64,000 nt of DNA from Janthinobacterium silvisoli (GTDB taxonomy: Bacteria; Pseudomonadota; Gammaproteobacteria; Burkholderiales; Burkholderiaceae_D), in contig NZ_JACHCL010000002.1 in NCBI RefSeq assembly GCF_014200725.1, positions 620,001 to 684,000 on the forward strand, written 5' to 3'. Of this stretch, positions 1 to 9,249 are shown one piece after another. Every line of letters starts with the position of its first letter. The stretch's first letter is position 1. Under the pieces are notes generated by a model that saw nothing but the letters and a program-made list of their open reading frames with translations, was not told the origin of the DNA and ran no database searches. The position numbers were made by a program, and so were the translations under genes.

Positions 1-80
1 CCGCGCGCCAGGCGCCGCTCGGCCAGCAGCGCCGCCGTAAAAATGAGCAGCTTGTCTTTTTCGCGTGGACTCAGATCCAT
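1..80 (-). CDS. ureA: Urease gamma subunit, 3' part outside the window
   Basis: The first 26 residues are visible, beginning [20 protein letters not shown] and continuing with ERRLARG, which is the well-known N-terminus of the urease gamma subunit. The rest lies beyond the left edge. UreA is the small structural subunit of the nickel urease that hydrolyses urea to ammonia and carbamate in the cytoplasm. The start codon is 17 bases downstream of the ureD stop, which is the usual ureDA order, so the gene is almost certainly co-transcribed with ureD. Only the N-terminus supports the call, but this stretch is highly diagnostic. Confidence 0.93.
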   Translation of the reverse strand, partial: MDLSPREKDKLLIFTAALLAERRLAR

Positions 81-97
81 AGTTTGTCTCTCTCCTG

Positions 98-991
98 TCA
101 GGTATTCCAGATGCGTGGCACGACCGCCACACGTCCCATGATGGCCGGGCGCAGCAACTGCCAGGCAGCCAGCATGGCGCACCGCGCGGCCTCGCTGTCG
201 GTTCCCAGCAGGCGCACGGCCACCAGTGTTTTCATTTGCGTCACGCCCAGGCGTGCGCCGTCAGGCACGGCGATGGCCCGCAGCGCCTCGATCACGCCAG
301 CAGCTACCGGGCCACCCACGGCGATCAGGGTGGCGCACACGCGCAAGCCGTGCATGCCCAGCGGACTGGCCATCAGGGGACCATCCGCCGCCAGCAAACC
401 CTGCTCCCACCACAGCAGCTTGCCGCCACGGCGTATCTGCGTGTGCTGGGCGATGCTGCCGCTATCGAACGATTCGCCCGAGGCGCTGCGGCCCAGGCAA
501 ATGATGTCGCAGCCGATATAGCAGGCGTCCGGCGCCAGCTCGACCTCATGGCGCAGGCGCACGCAAGCCTGGTCAAAGAAGATGCTCTCTTGCGGCATCC
601 ACTCGATGGCCGCGCCCGCGCCCGCGCGCAGCACGATGTGCTGGCCCGACACATGGCCATTGGCGCGGTACCACTTGGCCGCGCCAGGCGACGTCAGGAA
701 AGCATGGGCGCCCTCGCCCACGGTAGCTTGCACAGCCAGCTGGTCGCCGCCCACCACGCCGCCCGGTGGGTGGACGATGATGGCGTGGCAGACGGCGCCG
801 CCTTCCGGGTACAGCGCTTTTTGCACGCGCAAGGGACCGCTGTGACGCCGCTCGACCAGCCGGCTGACACCACCATCCTGCAGCGCAAAACCCAGGGTCA
901 GGCGCGCCTGCCACGCGCTGTGGGCGCTGTGGGCGTTGGAGTCGGGCGGCGTCAAAAAACTGGGGCTGGAGCAATCGGGCATGAAGTCCAT
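98..991 (-). CDS. ureD: Urease accessory protein UreD
   Basis: About 297 residues, the normal length for UreD/UreH, the scaffold that binds apo-urease and recruits UreF/UreG for nickel insertion. Family signatures include the GGVVGGDQL segment near residue 78, the following [10 protein letters not shown] stretch, and the [10 protein letters not shown] motif near residue 130. It sits directly upstream of ureA, as in typical urease operons. The frame is open up to a TTG at 1009. I chose the first ATG (991), with a second ATG at 982 also possible, because no clear Shine-Dalgarno sequence decides. UreE, F and G and the large subunits would be expected beyond the left edge. Confidence 0.93.
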   Translation of the reverse strand: MDFMPDCSSPSFLTPPDSNAHSAHSAWQARLTLGFALQDGGVSRLVERRHSGPLRVQKALYPEGGAVCHAIIVHPPGGVVGGDQLAVQATVGEGAHAFLTSPGAAKWYRANGHVSGQHIVLRAGAGAAIEWMPQESIFFDQACVRLRHEVELAPDACYIGCDIICLGRSASGESFDSGSIAQHTQIRRGGKLLWWEQGLLAADGPLMASPLGMHGLRVCATLIAVGGPVAAGVIEALRAIAVPDGARLGVTQMKTLVAVRLLGTDSEAARCAMLAAWQLLRPAIMGRVAVVPRIWNT

Positions 992-1170
992 CGCAAAATG
1001 GCAAAGCAACAGACTATGCTAAGCAGGATGTATGCCAGAGAGAGAGGAGGCGTATCAGCGAAAAAGATGAGAATGATGCACCGTGGCGTGGCGAATGCAC
1101 CAGCATGGTGCATACACGGACATCATGTCGTGGAATAGCGCTTGTCCGTGAAAACAGACAGTACGGCCGT

Positions 1171-3375
1171 TCATGCCACGGCCAGCATCCTTTTTTCGCG
1201 CAGCAGCGCCGTGAACGGTTCTGCCGCCAAGGGACGGCTGAAATAATAGCCTTGCATTTCATCGCAGCCATGGCCAGTTAAAAAGTCGACCTGGGCGCGC
1301 GTTTCCACGCCTTCGGCGATTACCCGCATATTCAGGTTGTGCGCCAGCGAGATGACCGAAAGGGCGATGGCCGCATCGCTGTTGCTGGTGGTGACGTCGT
1401 CCACAAACGACTTGTCGATCTTCAGCACGTCGATGGGAAAGCGCTTCAGGTAGCCCAGGCTGGAGTATCCCGTGCCAAAATCGTCGAGCGAAATGCTCAC
1501 GCCGATAGCTTTCAGGCGCCGCAAGGCGGCCACCGCCTTGTCCGGGTCGCCCATCACCGTGCTTTCCGTGATTTCTATGCCCAGGCAGGAGGGTGGAATG
1601 CCATATTTGCGCAAGGTCGCTTCGACGAACGGCACCGTATGGTCTTGCGCGAACTGCTTGCCCGACAAATTGACGGCCACCTTGATGCGGCCCAGGCCCG
1701 CATCGTGCCAGCTGCGGATTTGCGCGCACACGCTTTCCAGCACCCATTCGCCGATGGCAGTGATCAGGCAATATTCTTCGGCAAGCGCAATGAACAGGCC
1801 AGGCGGCACTTTGCCCAGCACAGGGTTTTCCCAGCGCAGCAGAGCTTCCGCCCCCAGCATGGTCCCTGTGCGCAAGCAGATCTGCGGCTGGTAATGCACG
1901 TCGAACTCATCGCGCGCGACGGCGCCGCGCAGTTGCTGCTGCATGGCCAGCCTGGCGCGGATATCGCTGCCCATGCGCTCGGTAAAGAAGGCGTAATGGT
2001 CTCGCCCTGTTTCCTTGACGCGCACCAGGGCCGTATCGGCGTGGCGCAGCAAGTCGTCTAAGCTATCGCCATCGGCCGGGCACATGGCGATGCCGATGCT
2101 GGTGGTGAGCGCCAGGCGCTCGCCATTGACGCTGAGTTCACCGCGCAAGCCGGCCAGGACAGTTTGCGCCAGCGCCAGCGTGCGGCCCAGCAGCGCGTCG
2201 TCCTGCAGCAGTATCTGGAATTCGTCGCCGCCTTGGCGCGACACCGTATCGCCATCGCGCACGCAGCCCGAGAGGAAACGGGCCACTACCTGCAAGGCCT
2301 TGTCGCCCACGGCCTGGCCGTGCGAATCGTTGATATTCTTGAAGCGGTCCAGATCCAGGCACAGCAGCACCAGCTGCTGGCCATCGCGTCCTGCCTGCAC
2401 GCGCGCCTGGTTAAAGCGCTCGGCCATCAGCGCGCGATTGGGCAGGCCGGTCAGTGCATCGTGATACGACAAAAAATCGATCAGGTGCTGTTCGGCCTTG
2501 CGCTCGCTGATGTCGAGGAAGACGCTCACATAGTTGATGACGGCGCCGCCATCGGCATCCGTACCGGCAGCGGGCCCCAATACCGTCGACACGCTGAGCA
2601 AACAGGGATAGGTGTCGCCGCTCTTGCGCCGCGTCTGCACCTCGCCCGACCAGCAGCCGCTGACGCGCAAGCCCTGGCGCATGGTATCGAGCACCGTGGA
2701 CTGGGTGTCGTCGGCATGCAGCAGTACGATGTCCAGGCCGCGCACTTCCTGCGCCGTATAGCCGGTGATACGTGTAAAGGCGGGATTGGAGGCGACGATG
2801 ATACCGGCCGGATCGGTGATCAGGATGGCGTCCTGGGTGGCTTCAAAGACTTGCGCCGACAGCCGCAGCAATTCCTCGTTGGCGCGGCGTATCTGCACTT
2901 CACGGGCCAGTTCCGCCGTGCGTTCCAGCACGCGCAGTTCCAGGCTGCTGCGCTCCTGCTCCAGTTGCTTCTGCGCCCGTCCCAGGCGCACGTGGGCATC
3001 GGTGCGGGCCAGGATTTCCTCGGCCTGGTAGGGTTTGGCGATAAAGTCGACGGCGCCCAGCGCGAAGCCGCGCACCTTGTCGTCCGTGTCATGCTGGGCC
3101 GACAGGAAGATCACGGGCACCTGGCGCAGCCCGGGCGACTCTTTCAGGCGCCGGCACACTTCAAAACCATCGATCCCGGGCATGCGCACGTCGAGCAGTA
3201 TCAGTTCCGGCGGACGGGCCTGGGCCGTCCACAGCGCCAGTTCGCCGTTCGGCGCCTGCCGCACCGTATAACCGGCGCCGCCCAGCAAATCGCTGAGCAG
3301 CTTGAGCGACGCTGGCGTATCCTCAACGATCAGTACTTCGCCCTTCGTATTCGCTTCCGGGAAATCGCGGTGCAT
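1171..3375 (-). CDS. Response regulator with PAS, GGDEF and EAL domains
   Basis: 734 residues. Domain order: an N-terminal receiver domain (about 12-130) with phospho-acceptor Asp62 in LLLDVRMPG and a conserved KPY; a coiled linker; a PAS domain (about 170-290); a GGDEF domain with an intact RQGGDEF motif near 382-386; and a C-terminal EAL domain with EALLRW near 508 and DDFGTGYSSL further on. The GGDEF active-site motif and the EAL metal and catalytic motifs both look intact, so it could make or degrade cyclic di-GMP. Net activity cannot be read from sequence. The histidine kinase at 3555-5723 lies 179 bases upstream on the same strand and is the likely phospho-donor. Confidence 0.93.
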   Translation of the reverse strand: MHRDFPEANTKGEVLIVEDTPASLKLLSDLLGGAGYTVRQAPNGELALWTAQARPPELILLDVRMPGIDGFEVCRRLKESPGLRQVPVIFLSAQHDTDDKVRGFALGAVDFIAKPYQAEEILARTDAHVRLGRAQKQLEQERSSLELRVLERTAELAREVQIRRANEELLRLSAQVFEATQDAILITDPAGIIVASNPAFTRITGYTAQEVRGLDIVLLHADDTQSTVLDTMRQGLRVSGCWSGEVQTRRKSGDTYPCLLSVSTVLGPAAGTDADGGAVINYVSVFLDISERKAEQHLIDFLSYHDALTGLPNRALMAERFNQARVQAGRDGQQLVLLCLDLDRFKNINDSHGQAVGDKALQVVARFLSGCVRDGDTVSRQGGDEFQILLQDDALLGRTLALAQTVLAGLRGELSVNGERLALTTSIGIAMCPADGDSLDDLLRHADTALVRVKETGRDHYAFFTERMGSDIRARLAMQQQLRGAVARDEFDVHYQPQICLRTGTMLGAEALLRWENPVLGKVPPGLFIALAEEYCLITAIGEWVLESVCAQIRSWHDAGLGRIKVAVNLSGKQFAQDHTVPFVEATLRKYGIPPSCLGIEITESTVMGDPDKAVAALRRLKAIGVSISLDDFGTGYSSLGYLKRFPIDVLKIDKSFVDDVTTSNSDAAIALSVISLAHNLNMRVIAEGVETRAQVDFLTGHGCDEMQGYYFSRPLAAEPFTALLREKRMLAVA

Positions 3376-3554
3376 GTAGCAGTTCTCTCAGCTTTGGATG
3401 AGGCGCGGCGGCGGGGGAGCACCATCGGCCAGACTAGGCAGTACCTCACAGTAGACTACCGACTATCATCATAATCTTTATTGCAATAAAGCACCATCAG
3501 CGGCTTGCAATCCAGGCAGCTTTTCTGGCAATCCGATGTTGGCAGCCCACACTC
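3376..3554. other. Intergenic region with a 14-bp palindrome
   Basis: This gap lies between the kinase stop and the response regulator start. It contains a perfect 14-bp palindrome, TTTATTGCAATAAA, at 3477-3490. That is about 100 bases upstream of the response regulator start codon, within promoter distance. No factor is assigned. Confidence 0.4.
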
Positions 3555-5723
3555 TCAGGCAGGCTCGCCATCCATTTCAAGCAAGGCGCACAACTGGCGG
3601 TATTGATGCTGGTCCAGCATCGCTTGCAGTGGCGCCCGCAGCGGCTGCGCAGACGGTGGCAGATGTTCCAGCAGCAGCGCCAGCCGGCCCAGATTGAGCT
3701 CGCGCAGCGCCACCAGCAGCGCAGCCCGCTGGTCCGGCTCCAGCACGGCCAGCTCTTGCGAACGCAGCGGCTGCAGCGGCGGCGGGCTTGCCGGCAGCGC
3801 TGACACGGGCAACATCACCGGCACGTATGCCGCCGCTTCGGCCGCCTGCACGGGGATGCTGAAGCGGAAAGTGGCGCCTTGCCCCGGCGTGGACTCCAAA
3901 GTCAGCTGGCCCTTCATCAGTTGCACGAATTCGCGCGAAATGGCCAGGCCCAGACCCGTACCATCTTTCGATCCCGCGCTGTCGGCTTGCACGAACGGCT
4001 CGAAGATGCGCTGCTGGTCATCCATGGCGATGCCGATACCCGTATCAGCGACGGCAAAGTGCAAGCGCCACGCATCGCCACCAAGATGTTCGCCACGCAC
4101 GCGCAAGGTAATGGCGCCGCTGCCGGCAAACTTGACGGCATTCGACATCAGGTTCAACAACACCTGGCGCAAGCGGGTGGCGTCCAGCCAGGCAGCCGGC
4201 GGCACATCCGCGCAGTCAAGGCGCAAAGCCAGGCCCTGCTGCTCGGCGCGCATGCCCAGCATGTCCATCATTTCCTGCAGCAGCGGCGCCAGCGCCGCCA
4301 GCTCGGCCTGCGTCGACAGCCGCCCCGCCTCGGCCTTGGACAAGTCGAGGATCTCGTTAATCAATGTCAGCAGATGCTTGCCCGAGCGGTGGATGATGTC
4401 GAGCTTGCGTTTTTCATCGGCCTGCATATGCGGCGAGGCCGCCATCAGGCCTGAAAAGCCAATCACGGAATTGAGCGGCGTGCGCAATTCATGGCTCATA
4501 TTGGCCAGGAAAATACTCTTCGCACGGTTCGCCGCCTGCGCCTGGCTGACGGCTACCGACAACGCGCCCGTGCGCTCGGCCACCAGTTCTTCCAAGTGAT
4601 GGCGATGGCGCAGCAGTTCCAGTTCCACCTCACGATGGGCCGTGATATCGTAATTCGATCCCACCACGCGCATCGCATGGCCAGCACCGTCGCGGAAAAT
4701 CACGGCGTCAACCTTGATATAGCGGATGCTGGCGTCAGGCCACAAGATACGGTATTCATGCGAAAACGATGGGCCGGCGACCAGCGCGGCGCCGATGGCC
4801 TGCTCCGTGGCCAGCACATCCTCGGCTACCATGGTGGCGCGCCAGATCGCCGATGGCGGCATGCTGCTCGACGGGTCAGCCTTGAACTGCGCATACATCT
4901 GCTCGTCCCATTGCAGTTCGTCGGCCGTCACATTCCAGTCCCAGATACCGATGCTGGCCGCGCCGGTGGCCATTTGCACGCGCTCTTCGCTGCGCTGCAA
5001 GGCCCGGTAGCGGCTGTCGAGCAAGGCGACCATGTCGCGAATCGAGCGGTACAGGGTGCGCAGCTCGCCCAGGAACCAGGCCCTGGGCGGCGGACCGGCC
5101 GCATCTCCCTGCCCCGCCTTGACGCCTGCCGCGTACTGGCCGATCGCTTTCAATGGCTTGAGCACCAGCCGCCACATCAGCAGCCAGATGCTGGCCACCA
5201 GGATCATGTCGAGCGCCACGATCATGGCGGCGATGGCCAGCGCGCGCTGGCGCATCTGTGCGTGCAGCAGGACCGGCGACGCATACACGGCCACACCGCC
5301 GATCACCTGCCCGCCCAAGGTCACCATGCGCCGCTCGACCAGCAAGCCAGGCTCGTCAGGCAAAGCGCCCAGGTTATCGAAACCGCCGCCAGCATTACGG
5401 CGCAAGACCAGACTCTCCTTGCTGAAGGCGGGCGTGAGCGTGCTGGCGACCAGTTCGCGGTTGCCCAGGGTGCTGCGCATCACGGCCAGCATCTGCCTGT
5501 CGTCCAGGTTCCACAGCGGCAGTTCCACGGCCACCGCCAGCTGGTCGGCGCTCACCGACAGGCTCTGATACAACTGCTGCCAGCGCTGTTCGCGTTCAGA
5601 CTGGTAAAACAGCACGGCAAACACCAGCAGCAGCACCGTGACGACAAACGTCAGCGCCACACTGACGGCCAGCACGATGGATACCCCACCGTAGCGCCCC
5701 GCTTTTTCCGCTGCCATACCCAT
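3555..5723 (-). CDS. Membrane sensor histidine kinase with PAS domain
   Basis: 722 residues. A first membrane helix (about 14-40) and a second (about 165-190) bracket a periplasmic sensor segment. A HAMP-like linker, a PAS/PAC domain (about 245-370), a HisKA domain with phospho-acceptor His411 in ANMSHELRTPLN, and a HATPase domain with a DTGIGI box and a GTGLGLAI box follow. A short alpha-helical tail of about 90 residues rich in Leu/Gln/Pro ends the protein. It is not a clear receiver or HPt domain. The gene precedes the GGDEF/EAL response regulator on the same strand, so the two probably form one signalling pair. The ligand is unknown. Confidence 0.92.
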   Translation of the reverse strand: MGMAAEKAGRYGGVSIVLAVSVALTFVVTVLLLVFAVLFYQSEREQRWQQLYQSLSVSADQLAVAVELPLWNLDDRQMLAVMRSTLGNRELVASTLTPAFSKESLVLRRNAGGGFDNLGALPDEPGLLVERRMVTLGGQVIGGVAVYASPVLLHAQMRQRALAIAAMIVALDMILVASIWLLMWRLVLKPLKAIGQYAAGVKAGQGDAAGPPPRAWFLGELRTLYRSIRDMVALLDSRYRALQRSEERVQMATGAASIGIWDWNVTADELQWDEQMYAQFKADPSSSMPPSAIWRATMVAEDVLATEQAIGAALVAGPSFSHEYRILWPDASIRYIKVDAVIFRDGAGHAMRVVGSNYDITAHREVELELLRHRHHLEELVAERTGALSVAVSQAQAANRAKSIFLANMSHELRTPLNSVIGFSGLMAASPHMQADEKRKLDIIHRSGKHLLTLINEILDLSKAEAGRLSTQAELAALAPLLQEMMDMLGMRAEQQGLALRLDCADVPPAAWLDATRLRQVLLNLMSNAVKFAGSGAITLRVRGEHLGGDAWRLHFAVADTGIGIAMDDQQRIFEPFVQADSAGSKDGTGLGLAISREFVQLMKGQLTLESTPGQGATFRFSIPVQAAEAAAYVPVMLPVSALPASPPPLQPLRSQELAVLEPDQRAALLVALRELNLGRLALLLEHLPPSAQPLRAPLQAMLDQHQYRQLCALLEMDGEPA

Positions 5724-5858
5724 GCTGTCCTTTGCCTGTTGCCCCGTCTGTTATCCATTCCACCGGCACCCGCATGCGCAAGCACCGATAATTATCAACA
5801 TAATAATATCAATTGGACAGGCAAGTCTATGCTTGGGGCATTTTCCCAATTCAGATCA

Positions 5859-7208
5859 TTACTGATCCGCAGTCGCACTGATACCAAACAATTCCAGCTT
5901 CAGGCCGTGTATGCCGGACGGCACATAGATTGCAATTGCCTGGGCCTTGATCATGGCATCGTAAATACTGCCCTTGTTTTCAATCGAAAAATAATAGGTA
6001 TTGGGCCGAACCGGGACTTCGGCCGGGACTTGTGCCATATGGCGCAGCTCAACGCCGGGTAATGCTCGCGCCAGTAACAGTTCGATATTGTCTGGCGATG
6101 AAATCTTGAATTGCAACGGTACCGTGGCGACCAGTTCCAGTGCCGGCATATCGGCATTGACAGCCAGGCAAAGCTCAGTCTGCCTATCGATGCGGCTAGC
6201 CTCAAGAACGCCATGATAGTGGGTGTTCTTCTGCGTATCGTTGGACAGGGCGATCGGAAAATAGCGCGACAACAGTACGGTATCGATCAAGTCCCGGATG
6301 ATGGCGTCGAGTTTGCCAAAACCTGGCCCCACATCTTCATGGCGATAGGCTGGCAGGTCGCTCAAAGTGTATTTTTTCGAAAAGGTCATCAAGCCACCAG
6401 CCAGCGCCATCAGTTGTTCGAACAAATGGACAGGGTGATGGCGCCGATAAGCCGCGCAATGGCTCAGTACGGCGCTGGCGGTACTCAATGTGTTCAGCAT
6501 CCAGAACGAGGAAATGTCACCGCTATGAAATTCAACCGTGTTTTTACCGGGTTGCCGATGGCGGCTGTACAGCGCTTCTATTTTTGCGCTCATGCGCTCA
6601 AGCAAGGAATCGAGCATGGTCTGCAGCGCCGGTTCCGCACTGATGCTCAAACCGGGCGGGATGAAGGAAGTATCAATCTCAAAGCTGCCATTGCCGGCGC
6701 GGCGCAAGCGTATCAAGGGAATGGCAAGGTAATCATGCAGCGGATCGAGCTGCGACAACAGGTGCACACGTTTCTTCAGGTAGGCCACCTCGATGCTGAC
6801 CGCTTCGCTGTACAGATCAGGTGTCTCGATATCAGCCTGAACGTAGCGCGCGCCAGAAGCGGACACATTGCCTCCATGCGCCTGCATGGCAGGCAAGGCC
6901 GCATAAAACGTAAAGCTATGTTCGCTTGATGGCAAGGTCGACAGGTCAACCGCGCTGGGCAGCACATCACCGAGCGGCGCCTCGTACATCTCGCCATCCT
7001 GGAATACCAGTGACATCGTATCGGCCCGCAAACTATTGTTGGCCAGGGCGTCCGAATTCCAGTTGATCGTTTGCACACCCCACAGATGGGGATTAATCAA
7101 GGAGGCCAGTCGTTGCAGACGCGCTTCATGATAGCGGTCCAATTGCTGGAATTGCTGGGGACCGATGGCCAGTCCTTCGGACCATAATAGTTTTGATGGC
7201 AAACTCAT
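5859..7208 (-). CDS. tssK: Type VI secretion baseplate subunit TssK
   Basis: 449 residues, the standard TssK length. The N-terminus, with LLWSEGLAIGPQQFQQLDRYHE, is the typical start of the family and resembles phage receptor-binding-protein shells. TssK trimers connect the TssF/TssG/TssE baseplate wedges to the TssJLM membrane complex. The gene is transcribed away from tssF, which begins 235 bases to the right. The tssJ and tssL genes that often follow tssK are absent: downstream on this strand comes the sensor kinase gene. The start (7208) is the first residue of the conserved N-terminus. Confidence 0.93.
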   Translation of the reverse strand: MSLPSKLLWSEGLAIGPQQFQQLDRYHEARLQRLASLINPHLWGVQTINWNSDALANNSLRADTMSLVFQDGEMYEAPLGDVLPSAVDLSTLPSSEHSFTFYAALPAMQAHGGNVSASGARYVQADIETPDLYSEAVSIEVAYLKKRVHLLSQLDPLHDYLAIPLIRLRRAGNGSFEIDTSFIPPGLSISAEPALQTMLDSLLERMSAKIEALYSRHRQPGKNTVEFHSGDISSFWMLNTLSTASAVLSHCAAYRRHHPVHLFEQLMALAGGLMTFSKKYTLSDLPAYRHEDVGPGFGKLDAIIRDLIDTVLLSRYFPIALSNDTQKNTHYHGVLEASRIDRQTELCLAVNADMPALELVATVPLQFKISSPDNIELLLARALPGVELRHMAQVPAEVPVRPNTYYFSIENKGSIYDAMIKAQAIAIYVPSGIHGLKLELFGISATADQ

Positions 7209-7381
7209 TGCACTCTCCGTTGTGGGCTGGGGTTTCGCTGCCTTGCCAGTCTGAAGTTGCCAGCTTGAAAGTCTTTGATGTTACGCAGCATCCCTATGCA
7301 ATTATTTGCGCAACCGCAATTTAGCGTGGTGCAGACGCTCCGATACTGACCTCTTCGCAGCTTTGCCGCCAGGAGTAGACC

Positions 7382-7441
7382 ATGTCCCATTATTACGCAC
7401 CAGAAACACCTGTAGCCACGCAGCGTGATAGCCAGAACTAA
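7382..7441 (+). CDS. 19-residue mini-ORF upstream of tssF, possible leader peptide
   Basis: ATG at 7382 is preceded by a good ribosome binding site (AGGAG at 7371-7375, spacing 6). It encodes MSHYYAPETPVATQRDSQN and stops with TAA at 7439-7441, only two bases before the tssF ATG at 7444. tssF itself has no convincing Shine-Dalgarno sequence, so ribosomes terminating here could re-initiate at tssF. It could be a coupling leader peptide or the stub of a lost upstream gene. Seen directly: the RBS, start, stop and spacing. Translation is inference. Confidence 0.45.
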   Translation: MSHYYAPETPVATQRDSQN

Positions 7442-7443
7442 GC

Positions 7444-9249
7444 ATGGACGACTTGCTGCCGTATTTCGAGCGAGAACTGGTCATGCTGCGGCGACACTGC
7501 CGGGAATTCTCCGAACGCTATCCCAGGATTGCCGGCAAACTGCACATGTCCGGGGAGTCTTGCGAAGATCCGCATGTGGAGCACCTGATCGAATCAGTGG
7601 CCATGCTGGCGGCCCGTATTTCGAAACGGCTGGACGACGATTACCCGCAATTTACCGAAGCCTTGTTCGAAGCATTATTCCCGCATTATCTACGGCCCTT
7701 TCCCTCCTGCGCCATCGTGCACCAGGATATGCCAGCGCCTGGAACAGGCGCATTCCATCTCCCGGCCAGTAGCGAACTGGACTCGGCTCCGGTGCGCGGC
7801 GTACGCTGCCGCTTCAAGACGGTCTACGACATTGCAACAGGAACATCCATCCTCGAGCATGCGAGTTTCGACGCCATGATCAAGGCGCCTGCTGGCGTGC
7901 GCCTGCCAACGGCGGTCAGTTCCTCGCTAAGTATTGTCATCCGGCATCTTGATGCGCCAACAGCGCCCCTGCGCGTTTTCATCAATGGCGAACCATCATT
8001 TGCCGCCGCCCTGCGTGACGCCTTGTTCATGCGCACCACCTGCGCCTTTATACAAGCTGAAGCTGAAGCAGGAGCCTGGATTGCCCTGCCATCTGTACCG
8101 TTGAAGCCAGTGGGTTTTGCCGAAACAGAGGCATTGATGCCGTTCGGCGCGCGTTCCCAGCCCGCCTACCGCATCCTCGGCGAATACTTTGCCTACCCGG
8201 AAAAATTCAACTTCTTTGATATCGATATCGCTGCGCTCAGCGCTTTTCTGCCGGCTGGCTGCCAGTGCTTCACATTGCATCTGGGCATGGCGGGCTTGCG
8301 CCCGGATTCCGATATTGCACGCATGCTGTCTGTTATTTCCGAGGCAAATCTGCTACTCGGCTGCAGCCCGGTGGTAAACCTCTTCCGCCAAAGTGGCGTG
8401 CCGATTGCCGTCACCCGCCAAAAAACCGACTACACCGTGTTGGCCCATGCCACCCACCCGCATGGCTACGAAGTGCTAGGCATCGATGCCGTCCATCTGC
8501 TGCGCCAACGCGAAGGCGATAGCACGCTGACCGAGTTTCGCCCGCTGTACAGCTTGCGCCATGGCGAAGGGGCGGCGCACCACTACTGGGTATTACGCCA
8601 CGACGGACATCTGGCTGAAAAAAGTCCTGGCCACGAGAAAAAAATCACGCTGGTCGATCGCGACTTCAATCCGCTGATACACGAAAAGGCCAGCCTGTCG
8701 ACTGAACTGACATGCAGCAACCGGGATTTACCGCTGGCGCTCAAATACGGCCAGCCACAAGGAGATCTGCAGCCTTGCAGCGGCGGCAACCCATTGCGCC
8801 TGTTACGCCGCCCCAGCCCACCGCGCCGTTTCGCACAAGGTTTTGGGCTGCACTGGCGTCTGATTTCCCATTTGACACTCAACCACCATGCGCTGACGCA
8901 AGAAGGATTACCCGCCTTGCGCGAGATGCTGACGCTGTATGACCTGGCGCAGTCGGCAACATCACAAAGGCTGATCAACGGTATCGCCGCGCTGACACAT
9001 GTGCCGACCACAACCTGGCTACGCCACCGGCGCGGCACCTCACTAGTACATGGCGTCGAATTGCGCATGACGCTAGACGAAGAAGCCTTTGTTGGCAGCA
9101 GCATGCATTTGTTTGTCCAGGTGATCGATCACTTTCTTGGACTGTATGTGCAAATCAACAGTTTTATCGAGTTAATCGTGCTGTCACTGCAAAGCGGAGA
9201 GGAGTTGATCCGATGCAAGCCAAGAAGCGGACTGCAGAATCTGGTGTGA
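7444..9249 (+). CDS. tssF: Type VI secretion baseplate subunit TssF
   Basis: 601 residues, as expected for TssF (VasA/ImpG family). The N-terminus MDDLLPYFERELVMLRRHCREF is followed by ERYPRIAGKL and later PHVEHLIESVAMLAARI, all classic for the family. TssF pairs with TssG to form the wedge of the T6SS baseplate that surrounds the VgrG hub. Upstream is a 19-codon mini-ORF with a strong ribosome site. Downstream it overlaps tssG by 37 bases. A tssE (gp25-like) gene, which often precedes tssF, is not present. Confidence 0.94.
   Translation: MDDLLPYFERELVMLRRHCREFSERYPRIAGKLHMSGESCEDPHVEHLIESVAMLAARISKRLDDDYPQFTEALFEALFPHYLRPFPSCAIVHQDMPAPGTGAFHLPASSELDSAPVRGVRCRFKTVYDIATGTSILEHASFDAMIKAPAGVRLPTAVSSSLSIVIRHLDAPTAPLRVFINGEPSFAAALRDALFMRTTCAFIQAEAEAGAWIALPSVPLKPVGFAETEALMPFGARSQPAYRILGEYFAYPEKFNFFDIDIAALSAFLPAGCQCFTLHLGMAGLRPDSDIARMLSVISEANLLLGCSPVVNLFRQSGVPIAVTRQKTDYTVLAHATHPHGYEVLGIDAVHLLRQREGDSTLTEFRPLYSLRHGEGAAHHYWVLRHDGHLAEKSPGHEKKITLVDRDFNPLIHEKASLSTELTCSNRDLPLALKYGQPQGDLQPCSGGNPLRLLRRPSPPRRFAQGFGLHWRLISHLTLNHHALTQEGLPALREMLTLYDLAQSATSQRLINGIAALTHVPTTTWLRHRRGTSLVHGVELRMTLDEEAFVGSSMHLFVQVIDHFLGLYVQINSFIELIVLSLQSGEELIRCKPRSGLQNLV

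Noticed and set aside
3477..3490. 14-bp palindrome as a specific regulator site
   Set aside because: One occurrence only, AT-rich and short. Kept as an intergenic note, not assigned to a regulator.
7205..7390. 61-codon minus-strand frame between tssK and tssF
   Set aside because: It covers the divergent promoter region and has no ribosome site or conserved content.
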